A stretch of 64,000 nucleotides of DNA, from positions 473,969-537,968 of the forward strand of contig CAUYUJ010003969.1 in assembly GCA_963575745.1 (NCBI GenBank), in the 5' to 3' direction. A program made the position numbers and the translations under genes. Positions 20,950 to 31,369 of this stretch are shown piece by piece. The stretch comes from Prorocentrum cordatum. Lineage: Eukaryota > Sar > Dinophyceae > Prorocentrales > Prorocentraceae. The notes beneath the pieces were generated by a model. That model ran no database searches and was not told the origin of the DNA. It saw nothing but the letters and a program-made list of their open reading frames with translations. Position 1 is the first letter of the stretch, and every line of letters starts with the position of its first letter.

Positions 20950-22330
20950 CCTCCTCCTCCTCACTCTTCCTCCTCCTCCTCCTCCTCACTCTTCCTCCTC
21001 CTCCCCTCTCCTCCTCCTCTCCTCCTCCTCCTCCTCTCCTCCTCCTCCTCCTCCTCCTCCTCCTCTCCTCTCCTCCTCCTCCTCCTCCTCCTCCTCCTCC
21101 TCCCCTCCTCCTCCTCTCCCACTCTCCCTCCTCCTCCTCCTCCTCCTCATCCTCCTCCTCCTCCTCCTCCTCCTCCTCCTCCTCTCTCCTCCTCCTCTTC
21201 CTCCTCCTCCTCCTCCTCCTCCTCCTCCTCCTCCTCCTCCTCCTCCTCCCTTTCCTCCTCTCCATTAGCGGGTGCGCCACCTCGCACCGTGGCGAGGTGG
21301 GCGCAGGCCCCGCCGCCCTCGCCGCGCTCGCCCTGCGCGGCGCGGGGCGGCTCGTGGCCCGCGGGCCCCGCGCGCGTCCCCGCGAGGGGAGGCGCTGCGG
21401 TCTCTCCCCGCGCGCGCGCCGCCGCCCTGCTGGGCGGCGCGCTCTGCGGGGCCGCCTGCGGGGGCCGAGGGGGGCCGAGCCCGTCTGGCTGCTGGAAGGC
21501 CGCCGCACGGAGCGGCAGGCCGCGCCCGAGGAGGGGGGAGGAGGATGATGAGGGAGGAGGAGGAGGGGAGGAAGGAGGAGGAGGAGGAGGAGGAGGAGGA
21601 TGAGGAGGAGAAGGGGGAGGGGGAGAGGAGGGAGGAGGAGGGGGAAAAGGAGGAGGAGGAGGAGGAGGAGAAGGAGGAGAGGGGAGAGGAGGAGGGAGGA
21701 GGAGGAGGAGGAGGAGGAGGGAGGAGGAGGAGGAGGAGGAGGAGGAGGAGGAGGAGGAAGAGGAGGAGGAGGAGGAGGAGGAGGAGAGAGAGGAGGAGGG
21801 AGAGAGGAGGAGGAGAGGAGGAGGAGGAGGAGGAGGAGAAGAGGAGAGGAGGGAGGAGGAGGAGGAAGGGGAGGGAGGGGAGGGAGGAGGAGGAGGAGGA
21901 GGAAGGAGGAGGAGGAAGGAGAGGAGGAGGAGAGAGGAGGAGGAGGAGAGGGAGGAGGAGCAGGAGCAGGAGGAGGAAAGAAAGGAGGAGAAGGGGAGGA
22001 GGAGGAGGAGGGGGAGTCAGGAGGAGGAGGAGGAGGAGGAGGAGAGGAGGAGAGGAGGAGGAGGAGGAGGAGGAGGAGGAGGAGGAGGAGAGAGGAGGAG
22101 GAGGAGGAGGAGGAGGAGAAGGAGGAGGAGGAGGAGGAGGAGGAGGAGGAGGAGGAGGAGAAGAAGAAGAAGAAGAAGGAGAAGAAGAAGGAGAAGGAAG
22201 AAGAAGAAGAAGAAGAAGAAGAAGAAGAAGAAAAAGAAGAATAAGAAGAAGAAGAAGAAGAAGGAGAAGGAAAAAGAAGAAGAATAATCAGAAGAAGAAG
22301 GAGGAGGAGGAGGGAGGAGGAGGAGGAGGG
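20950..22330. repeat. 1.4-kb pyrimidine/purine array with GC-rich core
   Basis: CTC/TCC repeats on the plus strand (20950-21262), then a GC-rich non-repetitive core (about 21263-21530), then GGA/GAG repeats grading into GAA (about 21531-22330). The strand bias inverts across the core, so the two arms are mutually complementary in composition. The long Ser, Leu, Glu and Arg frames here are artefacts. Confidence 0.95.
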
Positions 22331-24665
22331 GGAGGAGGGGGACGGGCAGGAGGAGGAGGAGGCCGACGAGGAGGAGGGCGTTGAGGAGGAGGATGCCGCC
22401 TCAAGGAACGGCAAAGGGGAAAGACCAAGGCGTGTGCTGGCGCGGCGCCTAGGCTGTGAGGATGCGACCAGCGGCTGTGCCCGTGGGCAAGGCGAAGGCC
22501 ACGGTGCAGGTCGAGGCGGCCGCTGGCATCGACGCCGCAGGTGCTGCGGGCTGCGCTGCCCTGGCCGCAGGTGCGCCGGCGCTGAGCTTGCCGCCTCCTT
22601 GCCAAGCAGTGGGCCGCAGCTCGGGGTGCCGCCCTCTCCTCCAAGGGTGCCGCCTGCGGCAGCCTGCGGGCCGCACCAGCGGGGTGGCTTGTTCGAGTCT
22701 TCGCGACCTGCCGCGGTCGCTCTTGTACTCGCGGTCTCCCTCGCGGCCCTGCCAGGCCCAGCCTTGCCTTCCCACCTCGTGTCTCTGCCGTCCTCGTCGA
22801 CCAGGTGGCAGTCGCCGCCTGAGCGGCGTGGCTCGGCCCGCGCGCGTCGGCACCTTGCCTCTGTGGGGCAGCCCGCGGGCGCGTCGCGCGCACCGCCTGG
22901 AGAGTATGCGTTTGCGGGGAGTGCGGGCGGAAATGCGCTCCCTTGTTTAATGTCCTCACCTCGCTCATCCCCGTCATATTTCCCGAGTCTACCATGCGAG
23001 TATGTGCTGTGAAGTGATTTCCTCCTGCCGCATATACGTTGCACCAACCAACAAACCGAAATAGCACCTGGTTGACGATTTTCATTCGAACGGGCCTTTT
23101 ACTGGTCCTTTGGACATGACGCGTTCCCGTTACAGCGATGGCCGCATGTCAGGATCGTCGCTTTGCTCCTTTCGCTCAGAGCTGCGCTGTCGCCCCAGCG
23201 CGGGCCACAATGAGGAGTCGGTTCGTTCCACGATGTTGCCGACCCCCCCGTTTTTCTTCCTCCGTTTACCTCAGTTCCTCGTGCCCGTGCTGCTGTTGAT
23301 TCCTTTTCCTTTCTCACCATTATTGTGATGCTGCTCCTCCTGCTCCTGCGCTCCCCCACCCCTCGTCCCATGCACCATACATGTTCTTGGATTGCGCATC
23401 GCACGATGGGCCCACTGTGAGGACCAAGGTCATCTAGGACACGCCAGCTGGCGGATTGGGACGAAGTGAGCACAATGAGAAGGGATGGACGGGAAGGGTC
23501 GGATGCCAGATATGTCGCACGCTCTCTTAGCTTGTCTTCTCCCCTCTTCTTTCCAGTTATTGAGTCCTTCCTGTTCTCTCGCTCCCCCTCTCCTCCCCTC
23601 TCCGCCCTTGGTTACATTCAGCGCTCGCTGGCGAGTAACATTACTTATGCCTGCGTGCTTATGCAGACCACGGGCACATTATGTCTTACTTTGGCTTAGC
23701 AGAAGTAAGGGCGTGATTGCATGATGCTTTCTGGTATAAATGGCTCTCCCTGGTGTACATGCCCTGGCCAACAAATCATACCGCAACAACCAACACATCC
23801 AACAAAACAGGCACACATTTGAGTTACATTCTCAGTGGCGCGAGCAAGAAACGCGGTCCAGATCAGGTACTGTTCATGATGCAAGCTTGAGTTTCGCATT
23901 ATGCATGTGTAATCCCAATCTTCGTCGTATGGGTCTACTACGATGGATTATCTTTCTGACTGCCATATCAAAGGTATCACGCGCTGGCCATTTCACAAGG
24001 ATAATGAGGCACCATGCGCGCGCGTCTGCCATGATAGTGATGCATTGCTATGCTGCTCACTGTGGGTTTATAGCCTTGTTCACGCGGCAATTCACTTTAA
24101 GCGTAATGTGTATGACAATGGCTAAACTGCTACGGCAATAACAGCCGTGCTGGTCTGAAACGATTTTCAACATCACCCAAACGTGCGATATATGATCTTC
24201 GTGTCTGTTGCTACAATGGCAGTAAATAGCCACGCCGCGTTCCATGTTCGTTTGCATGAGTGGTGTGACGCGTGCACGTGTACACGCGCATGTGCATCTC
24301 GCCATCTGTGTGCGTCCAAGTTGCGCATGCGCTTGGGTATGCCTGTGTTTGTGCGAAATAGCGGTGGCAACACCAATGGCGTTTGTGGGAGCCCGCCGGT
24401 TTCTGCGCCTCCCCGTCAGCCCCTCCTTTCCCCTGCGTCCCCCCCACTGCCCTGTCCCTGTCCTCTGTCCCAGACCCTTCTCTCACCCCTGCCCATTCAG
24501 GCAACAGAAGTCCCACAGGTTCCACAGACCCCACAGATAGAACGAGTCCCACAGTTCCCACCTGCCCCACACAGGTCCCACAGGCCACCTTTGCTGCTAT
24601 TAGGCTGCTTTTCTGGGGTAATGGATCTCCAGGTCGGCTATGACACGTGTCCGCGGATAGAGAAA
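22331..24665. other. Intergenic, no confident gene
   Basis: One plus-strand frame (22434-23012, 192 residues) has a hydrophobic stretch (AAVALVLAVSLAALPGPALP) but overlaps other equally open frames and starts in the array edge. Nothing is recognised from 23100 to 24665, which is less GC-rich than its surroundings. Confidence 0.3.
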
Positions 24666-25492
24666 TTATTCACTGCGTGGAGCTCCCCATATGTGCATCT
24701 ACTCGCATTGACCTGTCCGCCGTGAATGTCTAGGCGCAAGAGCTTTCGAATACTAACGGGCTTCAGTTGTGACGGTCTGGACATCAATCTAACTGCGAAT
24801 GAATTGGAGTGTGAATGAGCCTCAGTAGTACGAGCGCGTCTCTGTGCATGAGCCTGGGGCCTCCTGGGGCCTCCTGAAACCTACTGGGGCTTCCTGGGTC
24901 TCCAGGAGCCTCTTGGGACCTCCTGGGAGCTCCTAGGAAGGTTTCGTGCCCCAGGGGAGGCGCAATCTATAGCAACAGACGTACATAAAACATTGCGGAT
25001 TAGAGCCACAGGAGAAGGGCAATCTATAGGAACACGCGTAACACACCAAGGACTCGTGCCCCAGGAGAGGCCCAATACATAGGAACATGAGTAAAACATT
25101 TAGGATTGTGTACACAGGAGAAGGACCATCTATAGAAACATACGTAGAACATCAACGAATCGTGCTCCAGGTGAGGCCCAATCGATAGGAGCATACGTAA
25201 AACATGGGATTGGAGCCACTCCTGTTGCCTTCTGAGGCCTCCTGCTCCTGGGGCCTCTCGGGGCCTCCTGTTGCCTTCCGAGGCCTCCTGGCGCTTCCTG
25301 TTGTCTCCTGGGGTCTCCTGTGGTTTCCTGAGGCCTTCTGGAGCTTCCTGGGGCCTCCAGGAGCCTCTTGGGACATCCTGTGGCCTCTTGAGTCTTTCTG
25401 TGGCCTCCTGATGCCTCCTGGGACCTCATGTGGTCTCCTGGAGCCTCCTGGAGCCTGTTGGAGCCTCCTGTGGCATCCCGAGAAGAATCTGC

Positions 25493-26174
25493 GCCTGAGA
25501 CATCCCCACACAATGGCCGCGAACGAGCCCGTGCAACCACCCCTGGCGGCTCCCCTTGGGGGTGCTGAAACCAGCGCCCCGCCTGAGACATCCTCACAAT
25601 CTGCTCTCCGAGCGAAGGATGTTGGGCCCAGAAACAAGCTAACCGCCTGAGACATCCCCACAAAATGGCCGCGAACGAGCCCGTGCAACCACCCCTGGCG
25701 GCTCCCCTTAGGGGTGCTGAAATGAGCGCCTCGCTCGAGACCTCCTCCAAATCTGCTCCGAAAGCGAAGGATGTTGGGCACAGAAACAGGCAAACCGCCT
25801 GAGACATCCCCACAAAATGGCCGCGAACGAGCCCGTGCAACCACCTCTGGCGGCTCCCCTTAGGGGTGCTGAAATGAGCGCCTCGCTCGAGACATCCTCC
25901 AAATCTGCTCCGAAAGCGAAGGATGTTGGGCACAGAAACAGGCAAACCGCCTGAGACATCCCCACAAAATGCCCGCGAACGAGCCCGTGCAACCACCCCT
26001 GGCGGCTCCCCTTAGGGGTGCTGAAATGAGCGCCTCGCTCGAGACATCCTCCAAATCTGCTCCGAAAGCGAAGGATGTGGGGCACAGAAACAAGCAAACC
26101 GCCTGAGACATCCCCACAAAATGGCCGCGAACGAGCCCGTGCAACCACCCCTGGCGGCTCCCCTTAGGGGTGCT
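25493..26174 (+). repeat. 152-bp tandem repeat, about 4.5 units
   Basis: Units begin GCCTGAGACATCCCC at 25493, 25645, 25797, 25949 and 26101, an exact 152-bp period in all. Because 152 is not divisible by three, the long minus-strand frames across it are chance frames. Degenerate copies in block 2 begin at 27569, 27729 and 27889. Confidence 0.95.
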
Positions 26175-26376
26175 GAGTATGAGTAAGTTTGTGTATGAGT
26201 AAATCTGTGTATGTGTACGTCTGGGTATGACTAATACTGTGTATGAGTAAGTCTGTGTATGAGTAAGTCTGTATATGAGTATGTCTGAGTGTGAGTAAGT
26301 CTGAGTATGAGTAGGTCTGAGTATGAGTAAGTCTGAGTATGAGTTAGTCTGTGTATGAGCAAGTCTGAGTATGTCC
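26175..26376 (+). repeat. 16-bp minisatellite (TATGAGTAAGTCTGTG)
   Basis: Degenerate head-to-tail repeats of a 16-bp unit. The same minisatellite recurs at 27962-28300 in block 2. Confidence 0.9.
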
Positions 26377-26510
26377 GACAGGAGGGGGGGGGGGGGGGGG
26401 GGGTGAGGGGGAGGGTGGGGGGGGGAAAAAGGGGGGGGAAAAGGGGGGGGGGGAGGGGAGGAGAAAAGAGGAGGAGGGAGGAGGAGGAGTAGGAGGCGTC
26501 CAAGTAATAA

Positions 26511-28370
26511 TTATTCACTGCGTGGAGCTCCCCATATGTGCATCTACTCGCATGGACCTGTCCGCCGTGAATGTCTAGGCGCAAGAGCTTTCGAATATTA
26601 ACGGGCTTCAGTTGTGACGGTCTGGACATCAATCTGACTGCGAATGAATTGGAGTGTGAATGAGCCTCAGTAGTACGAGCGCGTCTCTGTGCATGAGCCT
26701 GAGGCCTACAGATGGGGGGCCCTCCTGAACCTACTGGCTTCCTGGGTCTGCCTTAGGAGCCTCTGGGAGCCAACTTCCTGGGACGCTCCTAGGAAGCTGT
26801 TTGCGTGCCGCGCGATGAAGAGGCGCATCTATAGGCGAACAGCGTACATAAAACATATGCGGATTAGAGCCACAGAGTAAGGTCCATCTATCGGAATCAC
26901 GCGTAAAACACCAGGATTCGTGCCCCGGTCCCAGGTAGAGGCACCAAACTATAAGTAACATGAGGAAAGACTTTAGGATTGTGTACTACAGGAGAGAAGG
27001 GCAAAGCATACTATAGTAAAAATACGTAGAACATCAAAGAATCGGGCTCCAGAGGTGAGTGCGCAATCGATTTAGAGCATGACTTTTTAGTTTTTGGTAA
27101 AACACATGGGGTTGGAGCCACTCCTGTTGCCTTCTGAGGTCTCCTGCTCCTGGGGCCTCTCGGGGCCTCCTGTTGCCTTCCGAGGCCTCCTGGCGCTTCC
27201 TGTTGCCTCCTGGGGCCTCTTGTGGTTTCCTGAAGCCTTCTGGAGCTTCCTGGGGCCTCCTGGAGCCTCTTGGGACATCCTGTAGCCTCTTGAGTCTTCC
27301 TGTGGCCTCCTGATGCCTCCTGGGACCTCATGTGGTCTCCTGATCCTCTGAGGGGCTGCCTGTTGGATCCTCTGTGGCATTCGAGAAGGCCTGGAGAAGA
27401 TCTGCGCCAACTGAGGCCTGGCACTACCTAAAACTAGCAAAACCAGCGGGGACAGAATAAATATGGAGAATAAATGGGGGCGTGGGTTCGCAGCTGCCAA
27501 TGAGACTATAATAAAATATGAGGCAAAAGGGCGAAGGATGTGTGGGCGACAGAGCACAGGGGCAAACCGCCTGAGACATCCGGCCACATCTTGGCCGCGG
27601 AACGAGCCCGTGCACCACCCCTGCGGCCTTCCTTGGGGTGGGCTGAATGGGCGGCCTCGGCTGCGAGACATCCTCGCAATCGGGCTACGAAAGCGAAGGA
27701 TGTTGGGGCTACAGTAACAGGCTAAACCGCCTGAGACATCCCCACAAAAATGCCGCGAATCGAGCGCCGTGCAACCCCCCTGGTCGGCTCCCCTTAGGGG
27801 TGCTGAATATGAGGGGCCCCCTCGGCTCGAGACATCCTCCAAATCTGCTACGAAAGCGAAGGATGTTGGGCACAGAAACATGCAAACCGCCTGAGACATC
27901 CCCATAAAATGGCCGCGAACGAGCCCGTGCAACCACCCCTGGCGGCTCCCCTTAGGGGTGCTGAATATGAGTATGCCTGAGTATGAGTAAGTCTGTGTAT
28001 GAGTATAGGTCTGTGTATGAGTAAGTCTGGGTATGAGTTAGGTCTGTGTATGAGAAAGTCTGTGTATGTGTACGTCTGGGTATGAGTAAGTCTGAGTATG
28101 ACTAATACTGTGTATGAGTAAGTCTGGTTATGAGTGAGTCTGTGTATGAGTACGGCTGGGTGTGAGTAAGTCTGTGTATGAGTAAGTCTGTGTATGAGTA
28201 TGTCTGAGTGTGAGTAAGTCTGAGTATGAGTAGGTCTGAGTATGAGTAAGTCTGAGTATGAGTAAGTCTGTGTATGAGCAAGTCTGAGTATGAGTAAGCC
28301 CGACAGGAGGGGAGGAGAAAAGAGGAGGAGGAAGGAGGAGGAGGAGGAGTAGGAGGCGTCCAAGTAATAA
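26511..28370 (+). repeat. 1.85-kb tandem duplication, block 2 (degenerate middle)
   Basis: Second copy of block 1. Its head (26511-26700) is close to identical, but 26700-27900 carries many one- to three-base insertions relative to block 1, often duplicating a neighbouring base. That pattern looks more like noisy consensus sequence than ordinary divergence. The end (27890-28370) is again close to block 1. Confidence 0.88.
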
Positions 28371-28373
28371 CAA

Positions 28374-28436
28374 GAACCCCATCTTAGGATATGGGGAATA
28401 ACAAGAACCCCATCTTAGGATATGGGGAAAAATCAA
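28374..28436 (+). repeat. ~32-bp tandem duplication
   Basis: AATAACAAGAACCCCATCTT followed by AGGATATGGGG occurs twice head to tail right after block 2. Confidence 0.85.
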
Positions 28437-28541
28437 CGCAATGTGAAGGGATTGGGGGGAGGGACATGACGCCAGATGTGGCCCCAGCGCACTTAGCTTG
28501 CCCTTGTCCCCTGTCCCTTCCCCTTTCACACCGTTGCCCCA

Positions 28542-28735
28542 GGCGGCTTGGAATGGTCGGGGTCAACGGCAAGAAACTCCCGGACATCAGGGCGCACATG
28601 CAGCGGAACTTAGGGGATGTCTTCCAGGGCATCGAGCCATCTGTCATAGAGGCGCGAGCTACGATTCGGCGGCGGCGAAATCCAAACCCTACCCTCGTCG
28701 ATCCACGATTCAGGCAACCCGATGGCCGGCGGGGG
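28542..28735 (+). CDS. Candidate internal exon, unknown protein
   Basis: A pyrimidine tract ending TTGCCCCAG precedes a coding-like segment ([20 protein letters not shown], then [20 protein letters not shown]), which ends at a GTAGGT-type donor near 28736. The next acceptor-like site is CTGGCTTCAG at about 28976, followed by CEEWPFFRNYTHVGRSFS in one frame. No domain is recognised. The splice-like borders on both sides are what lift it above the background of chance frames. Confidence 0.4.
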
Positions 28736-29217
28736 TAGGTATCGGAATTCGTCGAGGACGTGGCGATTTGTCAGTGGAGAGCCAGGGCTTGAGCAGATTT
28801 TCGGCTTGCAGACTGCCTTCTCAGTCTTTCAGAACCGCGGGCAGATTGCCCTCTCGGTTCTTCCCACTGGCTTCGCTTTTTCCGCGTTGACCCGCCATAT
28901 TGCTCCCCTCCCCTCCCCCGCCCTCTGCGCATTGACGTGCTGCACATTACCACCCTCCTGCCACACTGGCTTCAGTGCGAGGAGTGGCCCTTCTTCCGGA
29001 ACTATACACACGTCGGGCGATCGTTCAGTGTTTGCTGTGGCCTAGCATTCCGGACACGGCAGGACAAGTTCTTGGGGGGACGGGCCCCAGTCTTGTCTTG
29101 TTGTTGCTCCTCCTCTGCCTGTGTTTCTTATCCCTTCGGTCTGGCTGAGGATGCCAGGAGTGCATCTGGCAAGAGGAGGACAAAGCCCTGACGCTGGGAG
29201 GGAGGGAGGGAGGAGGG

Positions 29218-29231
29218 ATGGAGTGTGTGTT

Positions 29232-29306
<75 letters not shown>

Positions 29307-29309
29307 GTG

Positions 29310-29356
<47 letters not shown>

Positions 29357-29418
29357 GTGTAAGTGTGTGTGTGTGTGTGTGTGTGCGTGCGTGCGTGTGT
29401 GTGTGTGTGCGTGTGTCA
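29218..29418. repeat. (GT)n microsatellite
   Basis: About 200 bp of GT repeats with short TTAGTG and GTAAGT interruptions. Cys/Val frames here are artefacts. Confidence 0.97.
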
Positions 29419-29578
29419 GGAGGAACGCATGCACCGGGCAGGCTGGGGACCGCCAGCCCCGCCGGCTCCTCGGGCGCCCTGCCGAGCCAAAGGCAGGACT
29501 CTTCCAGCCCAGCTGCGGAATTGTACTGCGCTCGAACCGCCCGCGCGCCTTCAGCGCCTGCTTGGGGACTACGTCGGA

Positions 29579-29739
29579 GGTGGATAGACCTCCTACCCTG
29601 ACACGTCGATTAAGGAATTGGCCGTTTTCAGCTCGCGAGAGGGCGTCGCGGCCGTCATTTTTGCGGGTCCAGGCCCGTCGATTTCGGTCCCAGGCCGTTT
29701 TCACTAAGGGGAGGTTCACTAAAAGGAGGTTTGTCCACC
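29579..29739 (+). mobile_element. MITE family C, copy 1
   Basis: A 161-bp element shared with 40509-40669 at roughly 90% identity. Imperfect terminal inverted repeats: left GGTGGATAGACCTCCTA; the right end read on the other strand is GGTGGACAAACCTCCTT. It is non-coding; mobilisation would need proteins in trans. Confidence 0.8.
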
Positions 29740-29744
29740 GCCGA

Positions 29745-30020
29745 CTACGAGTTCACCATGGCCTTGCCCTGGCGGCTGCACTACCTCGGCCCATGCGGCG
29801 CTGGCGGCACGACCTGCTGCAGCGCAGCCATCGGCGCGGCGGTGCCGTGCGGACTGTCGACGCGCGAGCTGGTTGCAGAGCACGCCAGCAGTGCCTTTTG
29901 GGATCGGGGTTCGTGCGCCGCCACGACAGCGCGCTGGACGCGCTGGGCGAGAGGATCGCCGAGCACTCCGGGCAGAACGCGGGCCGAGCTGGACCCCTCC
30001 GCGCATCGAGGTGCATAGAG
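29745..30020 (+). CDS. Weak coding candidate after MITE C
   Basis: A frame reading YEFTMALPWRLHYLGPCGAG and LSTRELVAEHASSAFW looks coding for about 55 residues. An adjacent frame then reads RRHDSALDALGERIAEHSGQ. The change of frame near 29900 suggests an intron, an error or decay. No family is recognised. Confidence 0.25.
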
Positions 30021-30803
30021 GCCTGCTGGATCGGGGTCGGGACCGGGCCGAGGTGCCTTCGTTTCTTCACCTTCTTGGGCGGGAGGGCGTCAGGACGGGA
30101 TGTGCGCGTTGGCCGTCTCTGCCGCCTCGAGGCGCGACCGCGTGGGGCGACGGGGGCAGGACGGAAGCCAGGGGGGGGGATATGCAGTCGGCGCGAGCGC
30201 AGGGACTCGCCACTGCTCGGAGGAGGGAAGCTGCGCAGATGCACCTCGCTCCCCCCCCCTCCGATGGCCACCCCCCAGACCCTCAACGACGGGGAAAACA
30301 ATCAGAGGAGGTGGGGGGAGGGAGGGGGAGGCTGGTGTCTGCACATTGACGCCGGGCGACGGCGGGGAGCATGGGAAGGAGCAGGAGGAGAGTGTGGTGA
30401 ATGATGCGGCCTCCTGCAGACGTGGCCAGCTGACGGCGTGGTCGCACCCACGGCGTTCAAGGACAGCTTCCGCAGCCGCAGTGCCACATTGAAGTCTTTG
30501 TTTCCATATCCATCTCGTTCGTTCTCCCTCTCTAGCTGTAGGTTTATGTGTCTATGAAGAAGTCTACGCACCCATGCATTTACATGTATATGTATGTGTG
30601 TGTACATATATATATATATATATATGGTCGATCCCCCCCCCAGCGACCCCCCAGAGCGCCCAAAGCACGAATCCACAGAATCGCTTCGTTGAAGCCCTTC
30701 GTTTTTTCACAACTCAACTTTGACGTGCCATCCAGGCTGACAAACTCATCCGCTCGGCCCATCCGTCACGGGCACCGTGCGCGCAAGCATATCGGTTTCG
30801 GCC
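30021..30803. other. Spacer, no gene recognised
   Basis: G- and C-runs and a short (TA)n stretch at about 30606-30626. No supported coding segment. Confidence 0.4.
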
Positions 30804-31070
30804 GAGGCCACGAAACATTGTGCATCACATGTTTTTCTGGTTTTTCTGGTCTGGGAACCAACGAAACACTGTGTATCACATGTTTTTCTGGTTTTTCTGG
30901 TTTCTGGAGCTGAAATGCTCGCCGCGGCCTCGCCCCACCGCCCACCCCCTCCTGTTTGTCGGCGCCTGAAAACCAGAAAAATCAGAAACACCTGTGATAC
31001 ACAGTGTTTCGTTTGTTCCCAGACCAGAAAAACCAGAAAAACATGTGATGCACAATGTTTCGTGGCCTCC
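30804..31070. mobile_element. Foldback element, hairpin unit 1
   Basis: Two ~100-bp arms (about 30806-30904 and 30969-31067) are near-perfect inverted repeats around a ~60-bp GC-rich loop. The arm holds an internal direct repeat, CATCACATGTTTTTCTGG and TATCACATGTTTTTCTGG. No open frame of its own. Probably a MITE or foldback transposon. Confidence 0.88.
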
Positions 31071-31363
31071 GAGCAAGAAAACATTGTGCATCACATGTTT
31101 TTATGTTTTTTTTTTTTTCTGGTCTGGGTACCAACGAAACACTGTGTATCACATGTTTTTCTTGTTTTTCTGGTTTCTGGAGCTGAAATGCTCGCCGCGG
31201 CCTCGCCCCACCGCTCCCCCCCTCCTGTTTGTCGGCGTCTGAAAACCAGAAAATATGAAAAACCTGTGATACACAGTGTTTCGTTGGTTCCCAGACCAGA
31301 AAATCCAGACAAACTTGTGATACACAGTGTTCCGTGGCCTCCGAGCAAGAAAACACTGTGTAC
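31068..31363. mobile_element. Foldback element, hairpin unit 2 plus partial third unit
   Basis: Repeats unit 1 about 270 bp further on (GGCCTCCGAGCAAGAAAACA at 31064 and 31338). It has the same arms and loop, with an expanded T run near 31107-31118 in the left arm. A truncated third arm begins at about 31338 and stops near 31363, where coding sequence of the minus-strand gene takes over. Confidence 0.85.
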
Positions 31364-31369
31364 TCTTCG

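Larger units (their letters stand above)
24666..26510 (+). repeat. 1.85-kb tandem duplication, block 1
   Basis: Begins TTATTCACTGCGTGGAGCTC and ends GGAGGCGTCCAAGTAATAA. The same order of parts follows in block 2 (26511-28370): a ~200-bp unique head, a CCTCCTGG-type degenerate repeat, a 152-bp tandem repeat, a 16-bp minisatellite, and a GGA tail. The first 200 bp are nearly identical between blocks. Confidence 0.9.

Noticed and set aside
20915-23047. A 710-residue minus-strand frame and several 200-370-residue plus-strand frames
   Set aside because: Almost entirely Ser/Leu/Pro or Glu/Arg/Gly runs coded by the CTC/GGA arrays; no unique domain.
25130-26148. Minus-strand frames of 146-288 residues with internally repeated protein sequence
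   Set aside because: They follow a 152-bp DNA tandem repeat whose length is not a multiple of three, so the frame changes from unit to unit; chance frames.
25493-26174. CRISPR-like array
   Set aside because: The units are 152 bp and contiguous with no short-repeat/spacer alternation; the host is a eukaryote.
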